Shown: one piece after another, positions 1-8,903 of the stretch
How positions within the stretch are numbered: the stretch's first letter is position 1
How the letters are laid out: the number at the start of each line of letters is the position of its first letter
NCBI RefSeq assembly: GCF_003478995.1
Contig: NZ_QUGI01000002.1
Span: 484,177 to 548,176, forward strand
Direction: 5' to 3'
Length of the DNA: 64,000 bases
Origin: Pseudoflavonifractor sp. AF19-9AC
GTDB taxonomy: Bacteria; Bacillota; Clostridia; Oscillospirales; Oscillospiraceae
The notes under the pieces: model-generated
Told to the model about the DNA's origin: nothing
The model's database searches: none
Seen by the model: only the letters and a program-made list of their open reading frames with translations
Program-made: the position numbers and the translations under genes

Positions 1-17
1 CCGCTTTTTGATTCTGT

Positions 18-1466
18 TTACTTAACTTCGTGTGAGTTCAGCAGCTGGTGCTTGATGTCCCACAGCTTCTGGCTGAGGTCCACATAGTAATTATGGGGGT
101 TCTCGAACCGCTTCACCTCATCCCACAGGGCGTCCACCTGCCGCTGGCAGTAGGCCCGGCTGGTCTGGAGGTCAGGCACCTCGTACACCAGCTGGCCCCC
201 CTGGAAGATGGGCACCATCAGCTCCCGGGCCTCCACATCGGTGAAGACCTTCCGCTTCCAGGTGGCATCCGGGTCAAAGAGCTCCAGGGGCTGGGAGAAA
301 TCAATCTGCTCGTCGTGGACGCAGATAAGGTCGGCCTCCGCCTTACCGGTGTCCTTGGAGAAGATGCGGTACACCTTCTTGAAGTGGGGGGTGGTAATTT
401 TGGCCGGGTTTTCGCTGACCTTGATCTTGGGGATGATATTGCCCTGGTCGTCCTCGATGGCGGCCAGTTTATAGACGCCGCCGAAGACAGGCTCGGACCG
501 GGAGGTGATAAGCCGCTCGCCCACGCCGAAGGAGTCAATGCGGGCGCCCTGGCGCACCAGGTCCCGGATGATGTACTCGTCCAGGGCGTTGGAGGCCACG
601 ATCTTGCACTCGGTGAGGCCGGCGTCGTCCAGCATCTTCCGAGCCTTCTGGGACAGGTAGGTGAGGTCGCCGGAGTCCAGGCGGATGCCGCACCGGGTGA
701 TGCCCCGGGGGAGGAGGACCTCCTTAAAGGCCCGGATGGCGTTGGGCACGCCGGACTTCAGGACGTTGTAGGTGTCCACCAGCAGGGTGGCGTTCTCCGG
801 GTAGAGCTCGCAGTAGGTCTTGAAGGCGGTATATTCGTCGGGGAACATCTGCACCCAGGAGTGGGCCATGGTGCCGGTGGCGGGGGAGCCGTAGCGCTGG
901 TCGGCCATGGTGCAGGCGGTGGCGGAGCAGCCGGCGATGTAGCTGGCCCGGGCGCCCAGCAGGGCGCCGTCGGAGCCCTGGGCCCGGCGGGAACCGAACT
1001 CAGCCACGGGCCGGCCCTCGGCGGCCCGGACGATGCGGTTGGACTTGGTGGCGATGAGGGACTGGTGGTTCAGGGTGAGGAGGATGAAGGTCTCCACAAA
1101 CTGGGCCTGGATGGCGGGGGCCCGGACGGTGAGGATGGGCTCGCCGGGGAAGATGGGGGTGCCCTCGGGCACGGCCCAGATGTCGCCGGTGAAGCGGAAC
1201 TCCTTCAGGAAGTTCAGGAAGTCCTCGCAGAAGCAGCCCTTGGAGCGCAGGTAGTCCAGGTCCTCCTGGTCAAAGCGCAGTTCCTGGATGTACTCCACCA
1301 CCTGGGCGAGGCCGGCGGCCAGAGAGAAGCCCCCGTTGTCGGGGACGGAGCGGTAAAACACGTCAAAGTAGCAGATCCGGTCCTTCAGTCCGGTCTGGAA
1401 GTATCCATTGGCCATGGTGAGCTCGTAAAAGTCACAGAGCATGGTCATGTTGGTCTTCGCTTTCAT
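18..1466 (-). CDS. pncB: Nicotinate phosphoribosyltransferase
   Basis: Makes nicotinate mononucleotide from nicotinate and PRPP (NAD salvage, cytosol). The 482-residue product has the family's N-terminal DFYELTMANGYF segment, the G-T-M-A-H-S segment near residue 200 that carries the phosphorylatable histidine region of this family, and a GIRLDSGDL phosphate-binding segment. Length is typical. An upstream in-frame TTG exists, but ATG at 1466 is preceded by AAGGAGGT, so I start there. It stands alone on the minus strand; an R2 repeat lies upstream. Family assignment is firm, substrate inferred from family. Confidence 0.93.
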   Translation of the reverse strand: MKAKTNMTMLCDFYELTMANGYFQTGLKDRICYFDVFYRSVPDNGGFSLAAGLAQVVEYIQELRFDQEDLDYLRSKGCFCEDFLNFLKEFRFTGDIWAVPEGTPIFPGEPILTVRAPAIQAQFVETFILLTLNHQSLIATKSNRIVRAAEGRPVAEFGSRRAQGSDGALLGARASYIAGCSATACTMADQRYGSPATGTMAHSWVQMFPDEYTAFKTYCELYPENATLLVDTYNVLKSGVPNAIRAFKEVLLPRGITRCGIRLDSGDLTYLSQKARKMLDDAGLTECKIVASNALDEYIIRDLVRQGARIDSFGVGERLITSRSEPVFGGVYKLAAIEDDQGNIIPKIKVSENPAKITTPHFKKVYRIFSKDTGKAEADLICVHDEQIDFSQPLELFDPDATWKRKVFTDVEARELMVPIFQGGQLVYEVPDLQTSRAYCQRQVDALWDEVKRFENPHNYYVDLSQKLWDIKHQLLNSHEVK

Positions 1467-1565
1467 CGCAGAGGAGACCTCCTTCAAAAAAAGGGGGGTG
1501 ACAAGACACCCCCGGTATTGTTGCCATTATACCCTTCTCCGCCGGAAAACGCAAGCAAAACCGCC

Positions 1566-1635
1566 CCCGCTTTCTTGAAAGAAAGCGGGGCAAAGAACTT
1601 TGTGCGAAGCTGCGCTTCGCCTCTGCGCCCGCCTG
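1566..1635 (+). repeat. R2 two-hairpin repeat, copy 1
   Basis: First hairpin has arms GCTTTCTT and AAGAAAGC; second has GCGAAGC and GCTTCGC, joined by GGCAAAGAACTTTGT and ending in CTCTGCGCCCGCCTGG. Lies between pncB and the acetyltransferase gene. The rest of this 259-bp spacer holds nothing I recognise. Confidence 0.85.
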
Positions 1636-1725
1636 GGAAGGGGGTGTAAACATAGTCTGAGTGCGCCCGCCGGATGACCGGGTTGTTTTTCAAGCGGCGG
1701 AACACCGTAATTTCTGATTTCTGAT

Positions 1726-2274
1726 TTACGGCTCACCGAGGCTGCGAAGCCAGTCTGCCCGGGTGAGGGAGCTGATGTGTTCGGTGCGGGCCTCGTCCAG
1801 CATGGAGCAGGGCACGTGCTCCCGGGTATAACAGTAGACAAAGCCACACTTCTCCTGGACCCGGCGGGACTTCTCGTTGCCGTCAAAATAGCCGCACCAG
1901 ATCTCCTCCAGCCCCAGCTCCTCAAAGCCCCGGCGCAGCAGGACCCGGGAGGCCTCGGGAATGAGGCCCTGGCCCCAGTAGGGGACGCCGATCCAGTAGC
2001 CCAGCTCTCCCTGGGTGTCGGGCAGGCTCAGGTTGCTGGCCGCCCCCACCATGAGGCCCACGCTGCCCACGGCGTGTCCCACCGCCTTGGGGACCACGGC
2101 ATAGGTCTCCGGAGCGGAGAGGACAGAGTGAATAATTTCCAGGCTGTTTTCCACACTGGTATGCACCGGCCAGCCCGCCGCAGGTCCCACCAGGGGGGAG
2201 CTGGCGTAGCGGTACAGGTCCTCCGCGTCCCCGTCCTCCCAGGGGCGCAGAATAAGCCGCGGGGTCTCAAGCAT
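1726..2274 (-). CDS. GNAT family N-acetyltransferase (RimJ/RimL-like)
   Basis: 182 residues with the RimJ-like opening [11 protein letters not shown], then [16 protein letters not shown], which is the acetyl-CoA binding motif A region, and the closing [13 protein letters not shown] segment typical of this acetyltransferase subfamily. It probably acetylates a small molecule or protein N-terminus; the substrate cannot be told from sequence. It is separated from divIVA upstream by a strong terminator, so it is likely transcribed on its own. Confidence 0.85.
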   Translation of the reverse strand: MLETPRLILRPWEDGDAEDLYRYASSPLVGPAAGWPVHTSVENSLEIIHSVLSAPETYAVVPKAVGHAVGSVGLMVGAASNLSLPDTQGELGYWIGVPYWGQGLIPEASRVLLRRGFEELGLEEIWCGYFDGNEKSRRVQEKCGFVYCYTREHVPCSMLDEARTEHISSLTRADWLRSLGEP

Positions 2275-2313
2275 GGGCTGTTCCTCCTTTGGTGCCGCCC
2301 CGGGGGCGGTGAT

Positions 2314-2346
2314 AAAAAAATGGCCGCTGCCGCGGCCATTTTTCCT
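2314..2346 (-). terminator. Terminator after divIVA
   Basis: Stem ATGGCCGC / GCGGCCAT flanked by A and T runs, 70 bp past the divIVA stop on the minus strand. It closes the sepF-divIVA transcription unit. Confidence 0.8.
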
Positions 2347-2415
2347 TGTAGGGTTGGTTTTTGCCGGAGGGAAGAAATCCCTCGGCGGGGTAGGGGAGGG
2401 CTCAGAGGGCCTCCC

Positions 2416-3162
2416 TTACTTGATTTCGTAGTCCCGGCCAAACTGCAGCGACCCGAAGTCGATGCGGCTGCCCCGGACCGGGGGCTCCTCGTCCTCCTCG
2501 GGCTCCTCATCCGGGTCCACGGGGGTAAATTCAGCGGTGTCGCTGAAGTCGTCGTGCTCCTCCTCGCCTTCGTCCTCGGGCTCCTCCTCACGGGCCTTGC
2601 GGTTCTCCTCGGCGGCCTCCCGCATGGCCTGCTGGAGCAGGCGCTGCACGCTGTCGTCAATTTCCTCCACAGCCTCTTCCACGGGGTCCTCGTGGACCTC
2701 CTGCTGGGGCGGGCACAGCTGGTCCAGCTGGTCCAGGAAGCTCTCCTGCTGCTGGGTGAGGGCGCGGATTTTGGCCACCATGGCGGCGGTGGCCTTCTGG
2801 GCCTCCTGAAGGCGGTACTCCTCCGCCTGCAGCTCCCGGCTGATCTCCTCCTTGCGGCGGATGGCCTCGCCCTCCGCCTCCTTGAGGATGGCCTCCTTCT
2901 TCTGCTCGGCCTCCTTCACCAGGTCCTCCGCCATCCGCTGGGCGGCCATGAGGGCCTTGCGCATGGCCTCCTCGGTGGAGCGGTACTCCTCCACCTTGTC
3001 CACCAGCACCTTCATTTTGCTCTTCAGCACAGCGTTCTCGCTGTACAGAGCGGAGTAGTCCCCGGTGAGAATGTCCAGGAACTCGTCCACCTGGGACATG
3101 TTATAGCCTCCGAAGGACGCCTTTTGGAAGGCGCGCTCGGATACTTCCTGTGGTGTAAGCAT
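2416..3162 (-). CDS. divIVA: DivIVA domain protein
   Basis: 248-residue coiled-coil protein that should bind curved membrane at poles and septa and recruit division or cell-wall proteins. The first 60 residues have the DivIVA lipid-binding domain (LTPQEVSERAFQKASFGGY, then VDEFLDIL). A long coiled coil covers roughly residues 35-150, and an acidic, low-complexity C-terminal third ends in FGRDYEIK. It follows sepF and yggS, the usual Firmicutes division-gene neighbourhood. A GGGGG ribosome binding site precedes the ATG. Confidence 0.9.
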   Translation of the reverse strand: MLTPQEVSERAFQKASFGGYNMSQVDEFLDILTGDYSALYSENAVLKSKMKVLVDKVEEYRSTEEAMRKALMAAQRMAEDLVKEAEQKKEAILKEAEGEAIRRKEEISRELQAEEYRLQEAQKATAAMVAKIRALTQQQESFLDQLDQLCPPQQEVHEDPVEEAVEEIDDSVQRLLQQAMREAAEENRKAREEEPEDEGEEEHDDFSDTAEFTPVDPDEEPEEDEEPPVRGSRIDFGSLQFGRDYEIK

Positions 3163-3326
3163 ACGAAAAACCCCCTTGTTTTGGCAGGGCGCGCGCCGCC
3201 GTGGAACCCCCTCCGGGCGGTTCCGCCGCGCCCCTGCACCTTCTCTCTCTGCCGGACCGCCTCACGGGGCAAGGGGCGCACTGATCCCCTCGTCTCCCTC
3301 CTCAAGCTCCGGCGCCGCGGCCTTCC

Positions 3327-3803
3327 TTAGAAATAGAGGCCGTTGTTCTCCAGCTCGTCGATGAGATCGCCCAGAATGTCCACGTTGTAGGGCGTGATGA
3401 TGTAGGTGGAAATAGCGACCTTCTTGATCTTGCCCTCGTTGGCATAGGCCACGCCGGACAGGAAGTCCAGCAGACGGCGGGCGATCTCCTTGTTGGTGGA
3501 CTCCAGGTTCAGCACCACGGTGCGCTTCTCCCGCAGGTGATCGGCGATGGCGGAGGCGTCCTCAAACTTCTCCGGCTTCACCAGCACCACCTGCAGCTGG
3601 GTGGCGGCGCGGATGTTGACCACCTTGTTGCTGCGGCGCTCGTTCTCCTCCATGGCGGGGCTGCTGTAAGCAGGCTCCGTGCTGCGGCTGCGCTCCCGGC
3701 GCTCCACGGGGCGGGGAGAGACGTCAAAATCGTCCTCAAACTCCTCCTCGTCCTCATCCTCGTAGGGGTGGGCAAGACGCTTGAATTCATCCAAAATTCC
3801 CAT
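3327..3803 (-). CDS. sepF: Cell division protein SepF
   Basis: 158 residues. The first residues MGILDEFKRL form the amphipathic membrane-anchoring helix. An acidic linker follows (about 15-55), then the SepF core from VVNIRAATQLQ to the C-terminus, with the GVAYANEGKI segment of the FtsZ-binding beta sheet. It aligns FtsZ filaments at the septal membrane. Located between yggS and divIVA as in many Firmicutes. Confidence 0.93.
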   Translation of the reverse strand: MGILDEFKRLAHPYEDEDEEEFEDDFDVSPRPVERRERSRSTEPAYSSPAMEENERRSNKVVNIRAATQLQVVLVKPEKFEDASAIADHLREKRTVVLNLESTNKEIARRLLDFLSGVAYANEGKIKKVAISTYIITPYNVDILGDLIDELENNGLYF

Positions 3804-3847
3804 GGTTATGTTCCTCTTTTCTTTTGTGTATCCCCGCTGCCTGTCCC

Positions 3848-4567
3848 TTATCGGGCGGCGCCCATGGGGGGACGGGGCCCGAACAGGGCGGTTCCCACCC
3901 GGACCAGGGTGGCGCCCTCTGCCACGGCGTCCTCGTAGTCGCCGCTCATGCCCATGGACAGGCAGGTCATATCAGTTTGATTATCCGACATTTTTCCCTT
4001 TATGTCAACAAAAAGCTCACGCATAGCGGAGAAATAGGGGCGGTTGGCCCCGGGCTTGTGGGAGATGGGGGGAATGGCCATCAATCCCCGCAGACGCACA
4101 TGGCCCATGGCCTGGGCCGCCTCCACCAGCCGGGGCAGCTCCCCCACCGGGCAGCCCCCCTTGCTCTCTTCCCCGGCAATATTTACCTCCAGCAGGATGT
4201 CCTGCACCACACTCAGCTTCTCCGCCTGGGCGTTGACGGCCTGGAGCAGGTGGAGGGAGTCCACCGACTGGATGAGCTCCGCCTTGCCCACCACCTTGTT
4301 CACCTTGTTGGTCTGGAGGTGGCCGATGAAGTGGAGCCGCGCCCCCTCATAGGCCCCGGCGGCCAGGTGGGCAGTCATCTCCTGCACCCGGTTCTCGCCG
4401 CACACCTTGATGCCCCCGGCAATGGCCGCCCGGATGGTATCGTCCGTCTGCACCTTGGTGGCGGCGCACAGGGTGATCTCACCCGGGTCCCGGCCCGCCG
4501 CCCGGGCGGCGGCGGCAATCTTCTCCTGGACGGCCGCAATCCGATGTTTGAGCTCCATGGTGTCCAT
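3848..4567 (-). CDS. yggS: YggS-type PLP homeostasis protein
   Basis: 239-residue PLP-binding protein of the YggS/PROSC family, a single TIM barrel that buffers pyridoxal phosphate. Visible motifs are LCAATKVQ with the PLP lysine, CGENRVQE, LHFIGHLQTNK, and LSMGMSGDYEDAV for phosphate binding. The open frame runs upstream into R2 repeats, which are not part of the protein: ATG at 4567 has a GAGAGAAGG site and gives the family's normal N-terminus. It lies directly upstream of sepF in the same orientation. Confidence 0.93.
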   Translation of the reverse strand: MDTMELKHRIAAVQEKIAAAARAAGRDPGEITLCAATKVQTDDTIRAAIAGGIKVCGENRVQEMTAHLAAGAYEGARLHFIGHLQTNKVNKVVGKAELIQSVDSLHLLQAVNAQAEKLSVVQDILLEVNIAGEESKGGCPVGELPRLVEAAQAMGHVRLRGLMAIPPISHKPGANRPYFSAMRELFVDIKGKMSDNQTDMTCLSMGMSGDYEDAVAEGATLVRVGTALFGPRPPMGAAR

Positions 4568-4595
4568 ATAAAAACCTTCTCTCTTTCTCCGGTCT

Positions 4596-4660
4596 CGCTT
4601 TCTTGAACGAAAGCTTGGCAAAGAACGTTCTGCGAAGCTTTGCTTCGCCTCTGCGCCCGC
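4596..4660 (+). repeat. R2 two-hairpin repeat, copy 2
   Basis: Variant first hairpin (CTTTCTTGAACGAAAG) and second hairpin GCGAAGC/GCTTCGC with loop TTT. First of a tandem pair beginning 28 bp upstream of the yggS start. Confidence 0.85.
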
Positions 4661-4661
4661 A

Positions 4662-4730
4662 CGCTTTCTTAAAAGAAAGCTTGGCAAAGAACTTTGTGCG
4701 AAGCTGCGCTTCGCCTCTGCGCCCGCCTGG
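4662..4730 (+). repeat. R2 two-hairpin repeat, copy 3
   Basis: Second of the tandem pair, same orientation, first hairpin GCTTTCTTAAAAGAAAGC. The remaining 184 bp to the HlyD gene contain no feature I recognise. Confidence 0.85.
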
Positions 4731-4914
4731 CAGGTTTGAACTGGAAAACAGGCTGCAGCCCGCCCGGCAGCGTTCCCTAGGGATGGCCACATGGGGCTGC
4801 CGGAAAAGTGCTGCCTCGTTGTCGGGCGGACAGCATGTGCCTGCCGTTCCAGGCTTCTGTCTGGTTTTCGGGTTTAAAGCAATCTTTTCATTCGTGATTC
4901 ATTCTATTATGTTC

Positions 4915-6183
4915 TCAGAATTCCAGCAGCTGGCCGTCATAGAGGCCGGTGGCCCGGGTAATGACCTCATCCCCGGCCCGCAGGGCGCCGCTGGTGGTGC
5001 TGGTGGCCTCCACCACATAGTAGTCGCTGCCTTCGGTGATCACCTTCACGGTCTTGAACTCGGCCTTGCCGCCCAGCAGCACATAGACGCCCAGGCGGCT
5101 GCCCTCTTTCTCCTCGCCGGTCTCCTCATCCTTGTAGGTGTAGGTCTCCATGCGCAGGGCCTCCTTGGGGATACGCAGGCCAGACCAGCTGTCGAAGATG
5201 ATTTCCACACTCTGGCTGCGCAGCAGGGTGGTGCGGGCCAGGTACTTGTCAGAGGAGAAGACCACCACCTGCTCGCCGTTCTCCTCCTGGCCGATCTGCT
5301 CCACAGTCATGTCCACGTCCTGGGTGAAGTCGCCGGAGAAGCGCACCTGGGCGGTGCCCCCCTCCCGCATCCGCTCGGTCACGTCCACGGGCAGGGTGGC
5401 GGCAAAGTACCAGCGGTAGCCGCAGATCAGCTTGCCCAGTCCGTTTCCGGAGGTGACGCCGTCCCCGTCCAGCAGGCCCTCCAGGGAGGAGGGGGTGAGC
5501 TGGAAGACATTCTGGGGCGTGACCACCGTCTCATAGCCGTCCACCAGGGAGGAGAAAATCCCCGACTGGGAGGCGGTAATCTTGGTGGTGGCGGCGGCAG
5601 ACTGGCTGGACAGGGCAGAGCGCTGGTTCTTCAGGTCCTGGAGCCGGGCGGAGAGGTCCTCGCTGGTGAGGCCCTCGCCGTAGGTGTAGCCCCGCTTGAG
5701 CACCTGGCTCTTTACCTCCAGCACCTGGTCCTCCAGCTGGCTGTAATCGTCCAGAGCCGCCGACGCCCGCAGCTCCACCACCGCCTGGAGAATCTCCTCG
5801 TCCAGCTTGGCGGCGGACTCCACGTCACCGCTCTCGGTGGCGGCGTACTGCAGGAGGGCAATTTCCTGGTTCAGGGCCTCCAGGGCGGCCTGGTCGTCCT
5901 GGGCCTGGCTGTCCCGGTAGACCATGGCCACGGTCTGGCCCACGCCTACCTTTTCCCCCTCGCTGCGGGTGAGCTCTACGATGCCCTCCTGGGAGGAGAT
6001 CACCTGCTCCTCCCGCACCAGAAGGCCGTCAGCCTCCGCGCTGTCGTTGACGGTGTAGTTGTACACCAGGGCGGTGGAGAAGGGGTCGTTGAAGGTATCA
6101 AAGACGTAAAAGCCGAAGTAGATGGCCAGGGCCACAGCCAGGGCCACCATAACAACGGTGATGACAGGTTTGCCTTGCTTCAT
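4915..6183 (-). CDS. HlyD-like membrane fusion/adaptor protein
   Basis: 422 residues. One N-terminal membrane segment (about 7-27, VITVVMVALAVALAIYFGF) is followed by a biotinyl-lipoyl-like half (GLLVREEQVISSQEGIVE), a coiled-coil hairpin around residues 85-200, and a C-terminal beta-barrel-like region. The architecture is that of HlyD/periplasmic adaptor proteins; in a monoderm it would act outside the membrane with an unknown transporter. No transporter gene is adjacent. It lies between hfq and yggS. Function beyond the fold is not known. Confidence 0.75.
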   Translation of the reverse strand: MKQGKPVITVVMVALAVALAIYFGFYVFDTFNDPFSTALVYNYTVNDSAEADGLLVREEQVISSQEGIVELTRSEGEKVGVGQTVAMVYRDSQAQDDQAALEALNQEIALLQYAATESGDVESAAKLDEEILQAVVELRASAALDDYSQLEDQVLEVKSQVLKRGYTYGEGLTSEDLSARLQDLKNQRSALSSQSAAATTKITASQSGIFSSLVDGYETVVTPQNVFQLTPSSLEGLLDGDGVTSGNGLGKLICGYRWYFAATLPVDVTERMREGGTAQVRFSGDFTQDVDMTVEQIGQEENGEQVVVFSSDKYLARTTLLRSQSVEIIFDSWSGLRIPKEALRMETYTYKDEETGEEKEGSRLGVYVLLGGKAEFKTVKVITEGSDYYVVEATSTTSGALRAGDEVITRATGLYDGQLLEF

Positions 6184-6229
6184 AATTGGTTCTCTCTCTT
6201 TGTCCGGGCGGGGGACGGCCCCCCGCGGG

Positions 6230-6295
6230 TTATGACTGGCCCTCTCCCGGCGTGGTCAGGGGAATGGGGCGCTCAGGTACAATCGTAGAAATGGC
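6230..6295 (-). pseudogene. Duplicated 3' end of hfq
   Basis: On the minus strand this reads [21 protein letters not shown] then a stop, nearly identical to the last codons of the intact hfq at 6529-6596. The DNA identity covers about 57 bp (6243-6301 against 6537-6596). There is no start codon. The two copies bracket the R4 element. Confidence 0.8.
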
Positions 6296-6302
6296 GTACC
6301 TT

Positions 6303-6487
6303 CGAACAAGCGGCAAGCCGCTTGTTCGAGAAGGGCTGCACCCAATTTGGGCCTCGATTTCATTCGAAAAAGTCGGCCCCAATTGGGTGAGAAGTGTCAT
6401 TTCCGACGTACACGCCGCCGGAAATGACGGGATTTCACTGTCTTCCGCCGCCTGCGGGCGGCGGAACTCCTTGCAGGAGGGCTTTTA
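6303..6487 (+). repeat. R4 four-hairpin element, copy 1
   Basis: Four consecutive hairpins: CGAACAAGCGGC / GCCGCTTGTTCG; CACCCAATT..GGGCC / GGCCCCAATTGGGTG; GTCATTTCCG / CGGAAATGAC; TTCCGCCGCC / GGCGGCGGAA. It ends in CTCCTTGCAGGAG followed by GGCTTTT, which is terminator-like. A second copy at 35.5 kb keeps the order and fold but has different stem sequences. It fills the hlyD-hfq spacer. Confidence 0.8.
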
Positions 6488-6528
6488 TCCGTGAAACGTC
6501 CCGTCCCCGCCCGACGGCAAGCAGCCGC

Positions 6529-6765
6529 TCAGGCGTTCTCCCCCGGCGTGGTCAGGGGAATGGGCCGCTCGGGTACAATGGTAGAAATCGCATGCTTGTA
6601 GATGAGCTGCTGCTTGCCGTCGCTGGTGAGCACCACGGTGAAGGCGTCAAATCCGGTGACGTAGCCCCGCATCTGGAAGCCGTTCATGAGGAACATGGTG
6701 ACACTGCGCCGGTCCCGGCGGGCCTGGGTGAGGAAGATGTCCTGAAGGTTGTTGGTTTTCTGCAT
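6529..6765 (-). CDS. hfq: RNA chaperone Hfq
   Basis: 78-residue Sm-like protein that forms the hexameric RNA-binding ring. Sm1 contains [20 protein letters not shown] and [21 protein letters not shown]; Sm2 contains the YKHAISTI variant of the usual YKHAIST motif. The longer open frame starts in miaA sequence; ATG at 6765 with AAAGGAGTG upstream gives the normal N-terminus MQKTNNLQD. It follows miaA directly, the classical miaA-hfq order. Its 3' end is duplicated downstream (6230-6295). Confidence 0.96.
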   Translation of the reverse strand: MQKTNNLQDIFLTQARRDRRSVTMFLMNGFQMRGYVTGFDAFTVVLTSDGKQQLIYKHAISTIVPERPIPLTTPGENA

Positions 6766-6824
6766 ATGTAGCACTCCTTTTTCTTTACGCCGCCGGACAG
6801 AGCCTGTCCTTTGGCTGAGTGCCT

Positions 6825-7769
6825 CTATACTAAACCAAATTCTTCCATAGAAACGGTCGAAGCGTGGCACGCCGCCGCAAAATCCGGCTGGCTGTCCCAC
6901 AAAATTTGCCTGGCCCGGTCATTCCGGCCAAACCAGGTGAGCTGCCGCTTGGCGTACTGCCGGGAGCGGAGCTTGATTTCCTCCGCGGCCCGGGCGGTGT
7001 CCCCGTCCCCCCGGAGGGCGGCAGCCATCTCCTTGTAGCCGATGGCCTGCATGGCGGTGCACTTTTCCGGCACGCCGGAGGCCAGCAGGCTCTCCACCTC
7101 GGCCACCAGGCCCTGCTCCATCATCACGTCCACCCGCCGGTCGATCCGTGCCCACATATCCGGCCGCTGGCGGAAGGCCAGGGTGATGGTGAGGGCGTCG
7201 TACCGGGGAGGGATGGCCTTGGTCTCCTCGTTGTGCTCTGTGATGGTCTTGCCCGTGGTGTGGTAGACCTCCAGGGCCCGGACGATGCGCTTTTTGTCGT
7301 TGGGGTGGAGGCGCTGGGCGCTGGCCGGGTCCACCTTGGAGAGTTCCTCCAGCATGGCCTCGCCCCCCACCCGGTCAAAGCGCTCCTCCAGCTCGCCCCG
7401 CAGGGAGCTGTCCGGCTCAAAGGCGGCGAAGGTGCGCCCGGAGAGGAGGGAGTCAATGTACAGCCCCGTGCCTCCCGCCACAATGGGCAGCCTGCCCCGG
7501 GCGAGGATGTCGTCCACACAGGCGGCGGCCATGTCCACATACCGGGCCACGGAGAAGTCCTCCGCCGGGTCGGCCACGTCCAGCATGTGGTGGGGCACCC
7601 CCCGCATCTCCTCACGGGTGGGCTTGGCGGTGCCGATGTCCATGCGGCGGTAGATCTGCATGGAGTCGGCGGACACCACCTCGCCGTTGTGCCGCAGGGC
7701 CAGCTCCACCGCCAGGGCGGTCTTGCCGGAGGCCGTGGGGCCGCTGATGACTAGAATTTTCGGGGGCAT
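6825..7769 (-). CDS. miaA: tRNA dimethylallyltransferase
   Basis: 314 residues. Transfers dimethylallyl to A37 of tRNAs reading UNN codons; MiaB, also in this window, then thiomethylates the product. P-loop [12 protein letters not shown] is at residues 9-20, followed by [20 protein letters not shown] and the C-terminal [10 protein letters not shown] segment. GAGGTGAG precedes the ATG. Ends 59 bp before hfq and is probably co-transcribed with it. Confidence 0.96.
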   Translation of the reverse strand: MPPKILVISGPTASGKTALAVELALRHNGEVVSADSMQIYRRMDIGTAKPTREEMRGVPHHMLDVADPAEDFSVARYVDMAAACVDDILARGRLPIVAGGTGLYIDSLLSGRTFAAFEPDSSLRGELEERFDRVGGEAMLEELSKVDPASAQRLHPNDKKRIVRALEVYHTTGKTITEHNEETKAIPPRYDALTITLAFRQRPDMWARIDRRVDVMMEQGLVAEVESLLASGVPEKCTAMQAIGYKEMAAALRGDGDTARAAEEIKLRSRQYAKRQLTWFGRNDRARQILWDSQPDFAAACHASTVSMEEFGLV

Positions 7770-7789
7770 GTGTACTCACCTCTATTCTC

Positions 7790-7854
7790 CCGCTTTCTTG
7801 AAAGAAAGCGGGGCAAAGAACTTTCTGCGAAGCTGCGCTTCGCCCTTGGACCCG
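7790..7854 (+). repeat. R2 two-hairpin repeat, copy 4
   Basis: First hairpin GCTTTCTT/AAGAAAGC, second GCGAAGC/GCTTCGC, 20 bp upstream of the miaA start. Confidence 0.85.
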
Positions 7855-7897
7855 TGAGAATCGGTAGGGATTTCGTCTGCGGGCAGAACGGGGGATG

Positions 7898-8185
7898 GGG
7901 ATAATTTCGCCCTGCGGGGCGACCTACTTTGCCCGCGTCGGCAAAGTAGGCAAAACGCCGCCGGGGGCGGCTCACGGGCATTTTCAATGCCCTATCCCGC
8001 CGCCACCCGGACCCCCGTTTATTTACGGGGGAGCCATCAAGAAAGTGGACAATACCCTACCGGCGCGGAAAAGCCCAGAATGGGTGTCTAAGCGCCGACC
8101 ACTGTCGTTAAGAAGCGGTTGAATGACCACCTGCTCCTATAAGCGGCGTCGCGCCTGGCGTTCCGCCCTCGCGGGGCGGTTCTTT
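7898..8185 (-). repeat. R1 hairpin-chain element, copy 1 (truncated)
   Basis: Read on the minus strand, this holds only the 3' half of R1: the core segment with GGCGC, the large hairpin region and the CCTACTTTGCC / GGCAAAGTAGG end hairpin. The 5' half, with the UNCG hairpins, is missing beyond about 8185. With R2 copy 4 it fills the 452-bp spacer between miaA and the next gene. Confidence 0.75.
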
Positions 8186-8221
8186 ATGGGGGAACGGCAC
8201 CTGCCGCGTTGTTTTCGGAAC

Positions 8222-8890
8222 TTACCTGGTTGCCACCGGCATGGGCCACTGGGTCAGTGCCCGGGCAGCCTCCTGGGCCAGGGCCACCAGGACGTCCAGC
8301 TGGTCAAAGAGCCCCGCCTCCTGGCAGCTCTCCATCTGCCGGGCAGGGGCAGGCACCTCCCCGTTCCACTGGGGCTCATTCAGCCACTCCATGCGAAGCC
8401 GGGCGGCCACCACGTGCTCCCGGCTGTCCGGGCCCAGGGGGCAGACCTGGATACTCATATCGGGCTGGTTCTCCAGCAGCTGCCGCAGCCCCTCGCTCTG
8501 AAAGACCCACTTGGCAAAGGCGGGCTCGCTGGCCTTGATGGGGCGCTTGCGGAGCTCCGGGTAGCCATAGTCCATGGACAGCTGAGTGTCCAGTTCCATC
8601 AGCTCCGCCCCCGCGTCCAGGGCCTTGAGAAGAGGGCGCATCCCCGGCCGCAGGTCGTTTTCCGGCTTCACCCGCAGGGCGAAGGGCCGCTCCAGGGTGA
8701 CGGACGTCCGGGCCGCCGCGTCCCAGTTGGTGTTATAGCGGGTGAAGCTCCGGAGAACGGGGCACAGCTCCACCGCCCCCTTCTCTCCGGGGAGGAACAG
8801 GGTGGCGTTGGGCTCGTCCTCCTCGTGGAGCCCCAGAAAGGTGCCTCCTCGGAGCCGATAGTAATAATAAAGTCCAGTGTTCCAAATCAT
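8222..8890 (-). CDS. Hypothetical protein, tandem paralogue A
   Basis: 222 residues, no recognised domain, no membrane segment or signal peptide. It shares features with the upstream neighbour (8904-9566): an aromatic N-terminus ending in RGG, a central D-Y/F-G-Y-P-E motif, and a C-terminal A-L-T-x-W-P-M-P. The two genes are 13 bp apart and so form one unit. Composition is soluble and moderately acidic. I do not recognise the family. Confidence 0.75.
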   Translation of the reverse strand: MIWNTGLYYYYRLRGGTFLGLHEEDEPNATLFLPGEKGAVELCPVLRSFTRYNTNWDAAARTSVTLERPFALRVKPENDLRPGMRPLLKALDAGAELMELDTQLSMDYGYPELRKRPIKASEPAFAKWVFQSEGLRQLLENQPDMSIQVCPLGPDSREHVVAARLRMEWLNEPQWNGEVPAPARQMESCQEAGLFDQLDVLVALAQEAARALTQWPMPVATR

Positions 8891-8903
8891 GGACGCGCTC
8901 CTT

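Noticed and set aside
7898..8185. R1 as an insertion sequence
   Set aside because: No transposase in any of ten copies and no clear short target duplications; at most a non-autonomous element.
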